A stretch of DNA of 64,000 bases. It comes from Symbiodinium natans. Its lineage: Eukaryota > Sar > Dinophyceae > Suessiales > Symbiodiniaceae. The translations under genes were made by a program, and so were the position numbers. Shown here one piece after another: positions 31,757 through 43,800 of this stretch. Each line of letters opens with the position of its first letter. Within the stretch, counting starts at the first letter, position 1. The notes beneath the pieces are model-generated. The model searched no databases. It had not been told where the DNA came from and saw nothing but the letters and a program-made list of their open reading frames with translations. The DNA lies in assembly GCA_905221605.1 (NCBI GenBank), contig CAJNDS010001358.1, forward strand, positions 434,712-498,711, in the 5' to 3' direction.

Positions 31757-31956
31757 TTAAGCCACTCGGACCCTGCCAGCCTTTCCACGAAGGGGCAGCT
31801 TAGGCAATGACCTCCTAAAGGGTGCAGTCAAGGCCAGTGAGGATGTAAGCGGATAAGTTTGTCGAAGCGGGCAATCTATCGATCGCCACGCGTGGGTATC
31901 AGCGAGGAGGGCAGGGATCCCTGGGGAAAACTACCTGCAGCTCCTAGCCAAACGCC
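31757..31956 (-). other. LINE 5' region
   Basis: 200 bp between the target duplication and the first open frame; no clear motif apart from the end sequence. It should hold the internal promoter. Confidence 0.45.
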
Positions 31957-31972
31957 TAGTAGCCTAGGTTTT
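31957..31972 (+). repeat. Target-site duplication of the LINE, right copy
   Basis: An exact repeat of 22702-22717; TTTAGGG units follow directly, so the insertion was at the edge of a telomere-like array. Confidence 0.9.
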
Positions 31973-32195
31973 AGGGTTTAGGGTTTATATCCTGTGTATA
32001 AGGACCCCAATAAGGTGCCCCGAATAGCGTAAACCCCCATGTTGTTGGTCGCCCGGAGGCCTGCGCAGGCCTCCTTGAGCCCATTAATTTCTCCAGGCCC
32101 TCCCCCGCAGTGAGGGGTGGGGGGGGGGGGGCACACCCCTTTTGCAAGGATGTAAAGGGGAGTGCGTGCGATTTGCCCTCGAAGGTTTGGGGTGC

Positions 32196-32280
32196 CTTCT
32201 GATTCCGACGCGAGCCACAGGGCTTTTGTGGCTCGCAGCTGCTTCCTCGCCTGCTGGCTTCGGTGCTCCGTGCCCTCGCC
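32196..32280 (-). CDS. Putative exon (EHRSQQARKQLRATKALWLA)
   Basis: 85 nt after GTCGAATAG, with a GC donor possible at SESE|G; reading continues open beyond. A second open segment near 32040-32095 (EKLMGSRRPAQASGRPTT) precedes GTTTACG. Unassigned gene. Confidence 0.5.
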
Positions 32281-32819
32281 CTATTCGACAACCCCCAGCT
32301 CGCTCAGGTCTAGGCTGTTGGCCAAACCCTAAACCCTAAACCCTAAACCCTAGACCCCAGACCCTTGGATAGGGGGGTTGGGGGCTTAGGCGGTTTGCGG
32401 GGTTGAGGAGGTTTAGGGGGCTCTGCAACAGGGTAACCAAACCTAAGGGTGGAACCTTGGGTATCCAAGGAAGAATCCCTTCTGATAGCCAAGCCAGATC
32501 CTAGCAAAGCTGTGATGTTCCAAACCCCAAACGCTAAACCCTAAGCCCTTAAGAGCAGTACCTCAAATCCCAGCTCCTAGACTCCCAAACCCTGAAACCA
32601 GAAACGCCAAGAGACTAATTCCTAAACCCTAGAAACAAATTTAAAAAAAAAGAGCTGAAGCCCTAAAGCAACAGACCCGAACTCCTAAACCGCTGAAGCC
32701 CTTGAAATCCTAGCTCCCAGACCCTAAAACGGGAAAGCCCCAAACCTACAACTTTTGTGGGAGGCTAGGGTCCTCGGGCTTTCACCCCCGCCCCCGCCTG
32801 ACAGGTTTCGTGCTGGTGA

Positions 32820-32875
32820 CCTCGCAGAGGTTGGGTGCTGTTGGGGGGGCTTTCGGGCTTTGAAGGCAACTTCGG
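32820..32875 (-). CDS. Putative exon (LPSKPESPPNSTQPLR)
   Basis: A Pro/Ser-rich open segment after GGCCGAAG, ending in GCGAG|GTCACC. Unassigned. Confidence 0.4.
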
Positions 32876-33351
32876 CCCCCAAACGCCCAAGACACGCCCG
32901 CACACCCCCAACCTCAAATCCCTGAGACTGTCTCTCAACTTCGACACCCTCAAAACCCCAAACGCTAAGCCAAAGCCGGAATTCCAGAACCCCGAACCCC
33001 GTGGCAACCTTCAACAAGGCACCCATACTCCTAACTACTCCTGAATCTTCAAGCGCCTGGAAACCCCTAAAACCCTCAACCCCTAAACGCCCAACCCCTC
33101 CAACCCCCCCCCCCCCCCAAAAAAAAAAACCCTCCTAAGCCCCTAGACCAGCCCTCAACCCTGGACTGAGCACCCTAAAGACCTCCCCGAAAGCCTCGCC
33201 AACAAAAAAACTAAAGCCCCCAAAACCCCTGAAACCATTCCCACCCCCCCCCCCCACCCAAACTTTAAACCCTAAACCCTAAACTCCCCCCTCTGAAAAA
33301 AACAACAAAACAAAGTAACCCCTCAAAAAAAATCCCTGAGGCGGGAACACT

Positions 33352-33404
33352 GGAGCAGCTCCCAGGTCTGCGTCTGCGCCTCCAACGCCAGGAGGGCTTT
33401 GGGG
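33352..33404 (-). CDS. Putative exon (LLALEAQTQTWELLQCSR)
   Basis: An open helix-like segment after CCCCAAAG; the donor is not GT. Unassigned. Confidence 0.45.
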
Positions 33405-33414
33405 CGCTTTTTTA

Positions 33415-34567
33415 GGGACTTAGGGTTTAGGGTTTCGAGTTTAGGGTTTAGGGTTTAGGGTTTAGGGTTTAGGGTTTAGGGTTTAGGGTTTAGGGCTTTC
33501 CGGGGGAGAAAGGGGGGGGGGGGGACTGCAGGGGGTTGAGGGTTTAGGGTTTAGGATTTCGGGTTTCGGGGGTTAGGGGTTTAGGGTTTAGGGTTTGCAG
33601 TGGGGTTTCGGGTTTGGTTGACTCTTGCGGGCTTTTTGGGGCCCAGGGTGTTGGGCTTAGGGTTTTCAGGGCTTGGAGGAGGAGATCCCTTTATAAGGGG
33701 CTTAGGGTTTCAGATTTAGGGTTTAGGGCTTAGGGTTTAAGGTTCAGGGTTTAGGGTTTAGGGTTTGGTTTAGGGTTTATGGGTACCCCCCCACCATTTG
33801 GGGAAATACCCACAAGGGTGCGACCTTCGCCGGACGGCGGACCCGGCTTGATGACCTCGGCTTTGGGTTTTGGGTTTAGGGTTTAGGGTTTGGGGTTTAG
33901 GGTTTAAGGTTTAGGGTTAAGGGTTTCGGGTTTAGGGTTTCGGGTTTAGGGTTGAAGGTTCAAGGAGTTCAGGGCTTTCTTTCAGGGCGTTCTGGCTTAG
34001 ACTTCCGGCTTCAGGGCTTTAGGGCTGAGGGTGAAGGGTTTGGGGTTTCTGCTTCGTGTGTTCCACACAGGTGTTTCCCTGAACTCTAAGCCCTAAGCCC
34101 TAGACCCTAAACCCTAAACCCTAAACCCAGAACACATTCACAACTCACATAAAATGTGAATCACAACACACTACAAAACCTAAACCCTATACACCCTAAC
34201 CCCCCCTAAACCCTAAACCCTAAACCCTAAACCCTAAACCCTAAACCCTAAACCCTAAACCCTAAACCCTAAACCCTAAACCCTAACCCCCCCCCCCCCC
34301 CCAAAAAAAAAAAAAAAACTCAACTTCAAGGGCCGGGCCCAGCCGACGCTTGGAACCTCCCGCCTGGCGGCCATGGTTTAGGGTTTAGGGTTTAGGGTTT
34401 AGGGTTTAGGGTTTAGGGTTTAGGGTTTAGGGTTTAGGGTTTAGGGTTTAGGGTTTAGGGTTTAGGGTTTAGGTTTAAGGGTTTAGGGTTTAGGGTTTAG
34501 GGTTTAGGGTTTAGGGTTTAGGGTTTAGGGTTTAGGGTTTAGGGTTTAGGGTTTAGGGTTTAGGGTT
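33415..34567. repeat. Telomere-like arrays and homopolymer tracts
   Basis: TTTAGGG 33421-33493, mixed units to 33990, CCCTAAA 34205-34287 followed by a C17 and A-rich run, and TTTAGGG 34376-34567 (about 27 units). One open minus-strand island (VIKPGPPSGEGRTLV, about 33800-33850; donor GTATTT) interrupts them. Confidence 0.85.
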
Positions 34568-34622
34568 GCGGGGTTGAGGGCTTCGGGTCTAAAGTGCTGG
34601 GCAACGGAGTGTGTAGGGTTAC

Positions 34623-34713
34623 TTTTGTCCTCCAGAGCTCCGGTAAACTAGGCACCCATACTCCCCAGAATAGCCCTTCAAGGCACCATGTCGGGACCCC
34701 CCTTCCCTCCCTC
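34623..34713 (-). CDS. Putative exon (CLEGLFWGVWVPSLPELW)
   Basis: 91 nt after CTTAAACAG and before GTAACC. The frame quoted is the one that continues from exon 34865-34959 across the MITE (that exon leaves two bases). A second frame is also open (HGALKGYSGEYG). Confidence 0.5.
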
Positions 34714-34733
34714 CTGTTTAAGAACCAGTATAC

Positions 34734-34870
34734 TTGGAGGTCTATGGTACTTATTAGCCAATTATATCTGTACTTTACCTGTACTTATGACCATATTAGG
34801 GCACTTAAGGGGCTTATAAGTGGGTTGTGAGTACAGTGATAATTGGTTAATAAGTACCATGAACCTCCAA
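34734..34870. mobile_element. MITE A, best copy; probably an intron
   Basis: 137 bp with inverted arms TTGGAGGTCTATGGTACTTA and TAAGTACCATGAACCTCCAA. On the minus strand it starts TTTGGAG|GTTCATGG directly at the end of exon 34865-34959; an acceptor lies about 20 bp past its other end. Diverged copies at 11375, 36076-36177, 36785-36893 and 44856-44938. Confidence 0.8.
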
Positions 34871-34959
34871 ATTAGGCCTTGAACCTTCATCCCCATGCCA
34901 AGAACGGCCTCCGGAATGTCTTGCCGGGCGCCGGAATGATAACTCCATTTGTGCCACAG
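34865..34959 (-). CDS. Putative exon (WHKWSYHSGARQDIPEAVLG)
   Basis: 95 nt after GCAAACTAAG, continuing MGMKVQGLIW and ending TGGAG at the MITE A start GTTCATGG. Convincing protein, but I recognise no family. Confidence 0.6.
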
Positions 34960-35037
34960 CTTAGTTTGCCCAACACCCACAAGCCCGGAGCCCGGTGTTC
35001 AGGGTTTAGGGCTTGGGGCATCAAAGATCGGCATTAG

Positions 35038-35080
35038 CTGAGCCCGCCACTCCCCCCCAGTCCACTGGGATTTTGGACAA
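35038..35080 (-). CDS. Putative exon (GPLLSKIPVDWGGVAGSAN)
   Basis: Open after a pyrimidine-rich acceptor CCTCTTCTCAG. The donor is unclear. Another small open segment (TIACQPLMLPKKD, about 35235-35275) precedes GTGTAG. Confidence 0.4.
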
Positions 35081-35334
35081 GAGCGGTCCTCTGAGAAGAG
35101 GAAACTGCAGAAAACCTTCTAACATGAAACCCGTGTGAGAAAAGGAACCGCCCAAGAGACAACGTCCCTAAGTCAGAACCAGCCCCTAACTCCGTGAATC
35201 TTGCATCGCGTGCGTGTGTGAGTGAAAAACTCTACACATCCTTTTTGGGCAACATCAGCGGTTGACAAGCTATTGTTGCTGCAAGGCTTGACATTAAGGC
35301 CCAGTATACTCGCAATAGGACCTAAACCCTAAAC

Positions 35335-35397
35335 CCAAGCAGCCAACTGGGAGGGGCGAAAGTCACAACCGGGCTCCCGGGCACGAGCCAGCTTTTC
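35335..35397 (-). CDS. Putative exon (KLARAREPGCDFRPSQLAAW)
   Basis: 63 nt (21 codons) after TGCCAAG. The donor G|GTTTAGG is the first telomere-like unit itself. Unassigned. Confidence 0.6.
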
Positions 35398-35407
35398 CTT
35401 GGCACGA

Positions 35408-35521
35408 AGGGTTTAGGGTTTAGGGTTTAGGGTTTAGGGTTTAGGGTTTAGGGTTTAGGGTTTAGGGTTTAGGGTTTAGGGTTTAGGGTTTAGGGTTTAG
35501 GGTTTAGGGTTTAGGGTTTAG
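35408..35521 (+). repeat. TTTAGGG array
   Basis: About 16 near-perfect units, in the intron upstream of exon 35335-35397. Confidence 0.95.
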
Positions 35522-36005
35522 GCTCCCTGGGCATGACCTCATTCGGAGCACGGAGCACCACCCTCTCAGTCCTCAAACCCCTGAGCTCTAAACCAGAGAA
35601 GGTTTAGGGGTTTAGGGGTTTAGGGTTTAGGGTTTAGGGTTTTGGGTTTAGGGTTTTGGGCTTTCGGGGTTATTATAAAGTTTATGGGTTTAGGGTTTAG
35701 GGTTTTGGGCTTAGGATTTAGGGTTTCGGGCTTCGAGGGACCTAGGCTTCAACGGATTCCCCCTACTTGAACCTTCTTGGGTAGTTATCATGAGAAGGGT
35801 TGCAAGTACCCGAACTCTGCACAGCACAAACACTTGCCCCCACGCACCCAGCCAGTTGAGGAACTGAGTGAGACCTGCCCTGGCCTTGGTAGACAAAATC
35901 GCCCCCCCCCCCCCCCCCCCCCCCCGCTCACCCCTGTGACGCAACCCTAAACCCTAAACCCCAAACTTCATAATTTCTTGAAGAACCCCCGGACCCCCAA
36001 AAACC

Positions 36006-36075
36006 CTAGACCCTTCCTAGGCCTCCCAGCCTTTTGCCAGTAGCATCTTGGGAGCTTCTAAGCTGCTCGTGAGAA
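36006..36075 (-). CDS. Putative exon (LRSSQDATGKRLGGLGR)
   Basis: Open after ACGAGCAG and before GTCTAGGG; boundaries approximate. Next to a MITE A copy (36076-36177). Confidence 0.35.
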
Positions 36076-36873
36076 CCAACTATAACTGCACTTATAACCT
36101 TCTTTGGGCACTTAAGGGGTTCATAAGTGGGCTATAAGTACAGCTATACTTGGTGAATAAGTACCATGAACCTCCCTGTAAGATTCCCTGGGTACCTACC
36201 CCCCATGAACCCTAAACCCTAAACCCTAAAACCTAAACCCTAAACCTGAGGCGTTAGGTCTGCCTTTCCAGTTCCCAAGATTCACTTCACCTACCGCGCA
36301 AAGAAACTCTCCCGAAATCCCCAGACCCCAAGCAGGACAATACCAATACTAGGAGCAATAGCAGTACTTACCAACAATCACAATGCTGAGAATAACCGTA
36401 GTAATACTAATAAGAATAATAATAAGAATAATAGCAACAGAAACAACAGCATTGAAAAGCCAAAAACCAAAAAACCAAAAAACAAATAAATACCAAAAAA
36501 AACAAAAACGACCTGGGGCTTGGGCGACTCGTCCGGCTCTGCCGGCTCCGTCATGGCGGCGAATCCGGGGGGGGCGCCGGGCCGAATCCGGGGGGATGCA
36601 CGACAGGGGCCTCCGATGACCCAGAAGAAGGCCCTGAAAAGCCTGAACCCTGAGTTCCTAAACTCCGAAGCTGCTAAACTCCTGAACCCTAAACCCTAAA
36701 CCCTGAACCCTACACCCTAAACCCTGAACCCTAAACCCTGACACTTCGGTCCGTAAGTCTTGAGGGGTCGGGTGGGGTATCTCGACTGCACTTATAACTG
36801 TACTTATCACCATATTAAGGGGCTTACAAGTGGGTTATAAGTACAGTGATTCTTGGTTAATAAGTACCATGAC

Positions 36874-36959
36874 TCTCCAAGTAAGCCAACTGTCCATCTG
36901 AAACGGGCCGCGGAGCCTTGAGAAACGCGTCGAGGCCGGCGGAGCGTTCAGCAACCCCA
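36874..36959 (-). CDS. Putative exon (VAERSAGLDAFLKAPRPVSD)
   Basis: 86 nt after CAAAGCAAG, continuing GQLAYLE and ending TTGGAGA|GTCATGG at a MITE A copy (36785-36893). Unassigned gene. Confidence 0.55.
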
Positions 36960-37804
36960 CTTGCTTTGGGGGCTTAAGGCTGCAGACCCTAGAGTTTAAG
37001 GGTTTAGGGTTTAGGGTTTAGGGTTTAGGGTTTAGGGTTTAGGGTTTAGGTTTAGGGCTTAGGGCTTAGGGCTGTCCTTGGAAAGGGGTCGTGGCCTGAG
37101 AGTTGCCCCGACAACAGCCCTACAGTGAAGCCAGCACTTTAAAGGGCTTTAGAGGGGGTGTAGGGTTTAGGGTTTAGGGGTTAGGATTTAGGGTTTAGGG
37201 GTTAGGGTTTAGGGTTTAGGGTTTAGGGTTTAGGGTTTAGGGTCTAGAGCAAGAATAAGGTGTAGGGTTTAGGGTGACCTCTGCCGCCGCGCTACACCCT
37301 CCAACCCTGAAGCCCTCAGCACGCAACCCGTAAAGCCCACGCCCTCCACGCCCTAAGCCCTCAGACCTGCAACCCCTAAACCCTAAACCCTAAACCCTAA
37401 ACCCGAAACCCTAAACCCTAAACCCTAAACCCTACGGGATCTGCAAGCACGACTTAAGTCGGTCCTTTGCACGTGGGAGGGTTTAGGGTCTAGGGTTTAG
37501 GGTTTAGGGTTTAGTGTTTAGAGCTTAGGGCTTGGGGCTTAGGGCTTAGGGCTTAGGGTTGGTTTGCGTTCCGTGTTGAGGGCTTAGGGCTCACGGTTCA
37601 GGGGCCTAAAGCTTCAGAACCCGCAGACCTTGGACCCCTCATGCCTCACCAACCCTTCAGCGCCCTGAGCCCGGAACCCGAAACACCCTAAACACCTTAA
37701 ACCCCCCTAAACCCTGAACCCTAAACCCTGAACCCTAAACCCTAAACCCTAAACCCTATACCCTAAACCCTAAACCCTAAACCCTAAACCCTCAACCCTC
37801 AACC

Positions 37805-37848
37805 CTGCCCACAATCATCTCCCGGCCTGGTTTAAGAACTGCATCAGC
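37805..37848 (-). CDS. Putative RRM-end exon (ADAVLKPGREMIVGR)
   Basis: 44 nt between CCTGAG and GTTGAGGG, a telomere-like donor. GREMIVGR resembles the last RRM strand (G-R-x-L/M-x-V-x-R). 38100-38180 is C-rich; 38300-38560 shows nothing I recognise. Confidence 0.45.
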
Positions 37849-40800
37849 CTCAGGTCGATCCAGGGATGGGAGGTTCTCACCGAAGTAAGGCTACTAGATG
37901 GGCTCCTAGTAGGGTTTAGGATTTAGGGTTTAGGGCGATTCAGGGTTTCATATGCATTCTTAAAGTCTTAAACCTTAAGGGCGGTTGTGGCCATTGGCAA
38001 AAAAAAAGTCGCGGCCACTGGCAAAAAAAACGTTTGCCAACGGCCACGGGGTTATTGCCAGTGGCCACGAGTTTTTGGCCCCCCAACCCCCCTTCCCCCC
38101 CCTGCCCCCCCCCCCCCCTGCCCAAACCCCCCCCCCCCCCGCAACCCCCCCACAACACCCCCCCACCCCCCCAACCCACCCCAACTACCCCAACCCAAGG
38201 CAGGGCCTCTTCTGGCCCAGACCCCCATTCTAGGCTCGAAACCCTGGGTCTGGGGTAGATGACGGTACGAGGGTGGGGTGGGGGAAAACAAGAAACATCA
38301 GGCCAACAAAATTAGGGTACTTTCTTTGCTAGGATGCCACCCGCCACTTTGTTGCTCCTGCGACCGAAAACCAAAATCATGAGGTTAAACAACAAATGGT
38401 GTTTTTTTGGCTGTTCGTGTCCGAAAACTCCAGAGTGATTTTGATTTCTTAGTTCACCCTGCCCCGCCCCTTTTTTGTTTCGACGCTTCCGGGCGCTTCC
38501 CACGATGGAGTGCTTCGAGGGCGGGATGGACCGCTCCATGACAGAGTGAGGTTGCGGGACAGGGCCTGCTGATGAGAAAACAACCTGTATGTTTCCTAAT
38601 GTTTTGGGATTCTCTGGGTGGGTGGGTGTTTTCCTAAACCCTAAACCCTAAACCCTAAACCCTAAACCCCCCTACCCCCTACACCCTAAACCCAAAAAAA
38701 CAAATCTCCACCTTTGCCTGCCCCTTGAAAGTCCCCCGCGCACCGTTTCGAACTTGTGGGCCCTCTTTGGATACCTGAAGATGATACGGATCACCCTAAA
38801 CCCGAAACCCTAAACCCTAAACCCTAAACCCTAAACCCTAAACCCTAAACCCTAAACCCTAAACCCTAAACCCTAACCCTAAACCCTGGCCATGCTTCGG
38901 ACCGTAGAAGGACAGGCGCAGCATCCTCCCCAAGCCCTTCTTCATTGCGGGCAGAATCCTAAGGCCGTATGTTGCACCACTCTGCGAAACCCTAAACCCT
39001 AAACCCTAAACCCTAAACCCCTTGACCCTAAACCCCAACCCCCAAACCATAACCCCCAAACCTTAAACCCCAAGGCCAAGGAACTGCTGGCCGGTGATGC
39101 CCGCGGGGAGGTTACCCAAATACAGCTCTCGCGCTGCCTGCGTTTGGGGGAGGCGGGGGGGGGGGGGGGGGCCGGGGACGTGGGGTTGAAGGCTTGGATT
39201 GTGGGGTTTTGGGGTTTAGGCTTTAGGACTAGGGTTTAGGGTTTAGGGTTTAGGGTTTAGGGTTTAGGGTTTAGGGTTTAGGGTTTAGGGTTTAAGGGTT
39301 CAGGGATTAGGGTTTAGGGTTTGGGGTTAGGTTTGGGGTTTGGGGATGGGGTTTCGGGGGTTTGGGGGGGGTTTTGGGCAGCTTCGGGGAGCTCGCACAA
39401 AGCCAAGAAAGCCCCGAACCTCTGACCCTAGACCCTAAACCCTAAACCCTAAACCTTAAACCTGGAACCTGATATCTGCACTCTAGGCTCTCCACCCCAA
39501 AAGTTCCCGGCAGATTAACGCTCGAATGCCAGGTGCTCTGGGGTGAGCGCCATAAGCAAATATAAGCAAGGCAACCTATTCCACCACCTAAAACAAGGCA
39601 ATTGTAGCCCCACTTACATTTGCAAAACCCTAAAACCCAAAACCCTAAAAACCCTAACCCTAAACCCGAAACCCTAAACCCTAAACCCTGAACCCTAAAC
39701 CCTGAACCCTAAACCCTAAAGCCTAAGCCCCTAACCCTCAACCCTACATAACCCCAAACCCCTGCAAACAGGGCCAAAACTCAAAGAAGGCTCCAGCAAG
39801 GAGCCTTGGAGTCGGCCGCAAGCGCCATCGGATTGACGGTGTTTGACACACCTGGCGCAGGCTTCGGGAAGCCAAGGGCTCAGGGTTTGGGGTTTTGGGG
39901 TTTAAGCCTTTGGGTTTTAGGGTTTAGGGTCTAGGGTGTAGGGTTTAGGGCTTAGGGTTCAGGGTTTAAGGGTTTCAGGGCTTCATTTAGGGATTAGGAC
40001 AGAGGGTCCAGGGTTCAGGGCTTAATTTAGGGATTAGGGAAAAGGGTTCCGGGCTCAGGGCTGATTAAGGAAGAGGGTTCAGGGTTCAGGGCTTAATTTA
40101 GGGATTCGGGAAGAAGGTTCAGGGTTCAGGGCTTAATCTAGGGATTAGGGTTTAGGGTTTAGGGTTTAGGGTTCTGGGTTCAGGATTTCAAGCTGAGGAC
40201 CTAGGCTCGGGGAGCTAGGTTTGGGGCTTTCACGCAAGAACTTGGCAGCCCTTCCAGCCCCAGGCCCTCAACCCTAGCCCTAAACCCCAAACCCCAAACC
40301 CTAAACCCTAACCCTACACCCTGAGCCCCCTACCCTTCCAAGACCCGACCAAATCTTAAAACCAGGACAAAGAAGCCCCGACGCCCTCAACATCCCGCAG
40401 CTCTCCAGAACCTTACCTTGTTTATAGGGTTCTTAAGAGGGGGGGGATTCATGGGGGTAGGTACCTAGGGAAGCTTCGGGAGCCTTGGGGAGTAGTGGGG
40501 AGTACTAGGGAACCATGGCCCTGAAGAACCCTACCAATTTTTCCAGGTCCCTAAGGTCCCTAAAGTCCCTAAAGTCCCTAAAGTCCCTGAAGTCCCTTAA
40601 ATCCCCAAAGTCCCTAAAGTCCCTAAGGTCCCTGAAGTCCCTGAAGTCCCTAAAGTCCCTAAAGTCCCTAAGGTCCCTAAAGTCCCTAAAGTCCCTATGC
40701 CGAGTCTGCTTTAAGACCCCAAAATCCCGAAACCCTAAACCCAAGACCCCAAAAAAACACTGAAACCGTAACCCCAAACCCTAAACCCCAAACCCTAAAC

Positions 40801-43800
40801 CCCAAACCTCAAACCCCAAACCCCAAACCCCAAACCCCAAACCCTAAACCCTGAACCCTAAACCCTAAACCCCAAACCCCAAGCCCTAAACCGAAACCCT
40901 AAACCCTGAACCCTTTTTGGAGGCGCCTGCCAGCGCGAGCCCACCCTGGAGGGCCGCGGCGACGCCGCCTCTGGCACACGCTTTTGTTGGTCAGAATCCA
41001 CTAGGGTTTAGGGTTTAGGGCTTGGGGTTTAGGGTTTAGGGTTTAGGGTTTAGGGTTTAGGGTTTAGGGTTTAGGGTTTAGGGTTTAGGGTTTAGGGTTT
41101 AGGGTTTAGGGCTTGGGGTTTAGACCCTAAACTCACCCCACCCCATACCCATACCCCATGGACCTTGCATAACCACGTTAGGGTTTAGGAGGCAATTTCG
41201 GGAACGGGGCGCCCTTTGTTATCCCTTAAAGGGTATGCATGTACATTTTTTCTGCATGGGGATACACCCTAAACCCTAAACCCTAAACCCCAAACCCTAA
41301 ACCCTAAACTCTAAACCCTTTTGGGGCCTTAGGAATGTCGGTCTCGCGTGCCACTTGGGGCTTCGACCTTTTCAGCTTGAATCTGACTCCCCGAACCCTA
41401 GCTCCAAGAGCTAGGGTTCAGGGTTGAAGGGTTTTAGGGTGTAAGGTTTGGTTTAGGGTTAGGGCTTCGGGTTCAGGGTTTTTAAGGTCATATTTTGGGG
41501 TTTAGGGCTTAGGTTCAACCCGAAACCCCGAACTCCAAAGCCACCCGGATCCAAGCGCCAGGCCTATTCCCATTGGGTTGCCCGTAAGCATCGCGTCGCG
41601 TTGGTACTCCTCCTCCTTTGGCGGACCTTGGTCTCTGCCACTCACAAGGGTTCAGGGTTGAGAGTTTAGGGTTCGGGTTGAGAGTTGGGTGTTTTTTGGG
41701 CGCAGATTCCAGGAAAGACAGGAAATTGGGGCAGCAGGTGCTTAAGGCCTCAGAAGTCAGTACGATGATCATCTGTACTGGTGGTGTTGATGTTCATGTC
41801 TTCTTTGAGGAAAGGCGATGCATAGTCGGTGTTTGGCTCCAACCAATATCTCTGCGGGTGACCTCTGTGCGAAGATTTAGTGAACCTAATTCGATCCTTA
41901 AATCCTGGCGAATAAACAACATGATGAACCGGGTCGTTTTGCGGTGTAGCAAGGGTATCAGCCAATTGTGAGCAATAGGAGTCCTTGTCAAAGTGTGTCA
42001 AGACCGTACAATCGGATAGGGAGGATAGTCGCGTGGAAGATTTTAGTTTTAACCCTGATGTTGATTTTGGATCTCAAGAAGTGTTGTTGTTGAATATAAG
42101 AAGTGTGTGTTTTTGCTTTCTCGCTTCTATCGCATGCTTAGTGGCGTGCTCCCGCGCCTAGGTACTTTGTTGATGTGGAAATTAACACCGGAAAGCCGTC
42201 TGCAAAGTATAGGGCTTGAGGGGCGTCGGCGGTGTACTCCAGGGAAACGGTTTTTCCTTGATCAAAAGCACGCCGTAAAGTGTAGCCTCGACTTCGATGG
42301 CTTTGAGTATGTCATTCATTTGCGCTTTGGTGACTGATATAAGCAGGGTGTCATCCGCATATTCGAGATCATGAACTGGCTCCAGGAGTTCGTAGGTGCG
42401 CCACGTGTTCGTAATCGATGGTCCACGTCGTAGAAAAGCACGGTCGGTACCATGATGAACACGTAGGGACTAAGGGGACAACCTGACGTATCCCTGTATG
42501 CGGTGGAGCCATTTTGAGGGCGCCAAATGGACCTCTTGTGAAAAAAGCCTGTTGCGTGTAGAGGTCTTTCCACGTATTGGCGGTGTACTCCGAGCCTTTG
42601 TATCGCGATGAAATCCATGCGTGATCGACTTTGTCAAATGCCATATGCCAGTCTAAAAAGAGAAGCTGAAAGGTGAACCTGTTTTAATTGAAAGATCCTG
42701 GGGCCTGCGTAGAATGAAGAGCGGTTGTTTGGTAGATCTGTTCGCCCTGAATCCGTACTGCGTGGCTCGTGATCGTGCGATTTAGCCAATCTTTTCCGAA
42801 TCAACGCTGCGTAAATTTTGTAAAAGGTGTTTAGGAGAGAAATCGGGCGACAGTTAGCTGGGTCTGAAGCTGAACCTTTACTTTTGTAAATACTAACAAC
42901 TAGAACCGGGAGAAGCAATCGTCACACATAGAGAGTAATCATCGTTCGCCTATGTAGCCCAATAGGAGAATCAGTTCATTTGCAACGTTGTCAGGGCCTG
43001 GAGCCTTTGCTTGCCTGTGGAGGGCGCAGGCGTGTGGATTCCCTAAGAAGGTCTCTCTCCTCTTCCATGACCATGGAAGGGCCCCATTGTACTTTAGACA
43101 AGTACACTGAGACTGTTTATCCCAGGGTACTGGGCGACCATCTTTCTTGAGCTTGGAAACCCTAAACCCTAAACCCTAAACCCTAAACCCTAAACCCTAA
43201 ACCCTAGTTGTTTTCATTCTAACGACGTAGGCTTTTCCACAGGGTGCCTGAACCTTGCTTGTGGGACTGCAGAACTTGGCTGCGACTTAAGTTGCATCTT
43301 TCCTTTCTGGCACTGGCTTTTAGGCTTCTTTCGAACCCTGCGTGGCGGGCCTCCATGGGTTCTGCGTTGTTTCACGGCTTCGAGCTCGGAGGCCAGTTCG
43401 GGGGCACTCCAACACGTGCGGCGGTTTAACCGGTAGCTTGGCGAAGGTTTTGTCTTCAGCTGGGCGAAGCGCCTGGGCTATTGCTTCCGGGGAGGCTGGC
43501 GGGTTGGTTTGTGGGGTAGAATCTTCGAGAATGGGGAGGTTAGTGGGGGTGATGTATCATCGCGGTGGGACATGGCTTCAGGATGTATAGGGAGGGGTTA
43601 TCTTTCTGGGTTGGGCTTCTGGGCTTAGGGGTGTAGGTCCTTGGTTGAGGGTTCGGGGTTGGCTCTCTCTGGTGCTTCCGAGCGGCCGAACCTTAAGAAA
43701 CCGCAGCATTCAAAGTGCTGAAAAGTTTGAGCGGTTGGGGGTTTGGGGTTTTTGGGGTTTGGGCCCAGTTTCGCAGGCTCTTGTGAGTTCCTGATTTCAG

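Larger units (their letters stand above)
22718..31956 (-). mobile_element. Non-LTR retrotransposon (LINE-like), 9.2 kb
   Basis: Delimited by an exact 16-bp duplication. On the minus strand: about 200 bp 5' region, ORF1 with a zinc ribbon and coiled coils, a 63-bp tandem-repeat region, RNase H, AP-type endonuclease, reverse transcriptase and C2H2 fingers. The order RNase H-endonuclease-RT is unusual. The coding parts fall in different frames, so this copy has frameshifts or uses recoding. The 3' end has no long poly(A); only AAAA precedes the duplicated CCTAGG. The target sits beside TTTAGGG units at 31973. Confidence 0.88.

Noticed and set aside
40505-40777. ORFs SLKSLKS and RDFRDF
   Set aside because: Translations of the GTCCCTAAA nonamer array.
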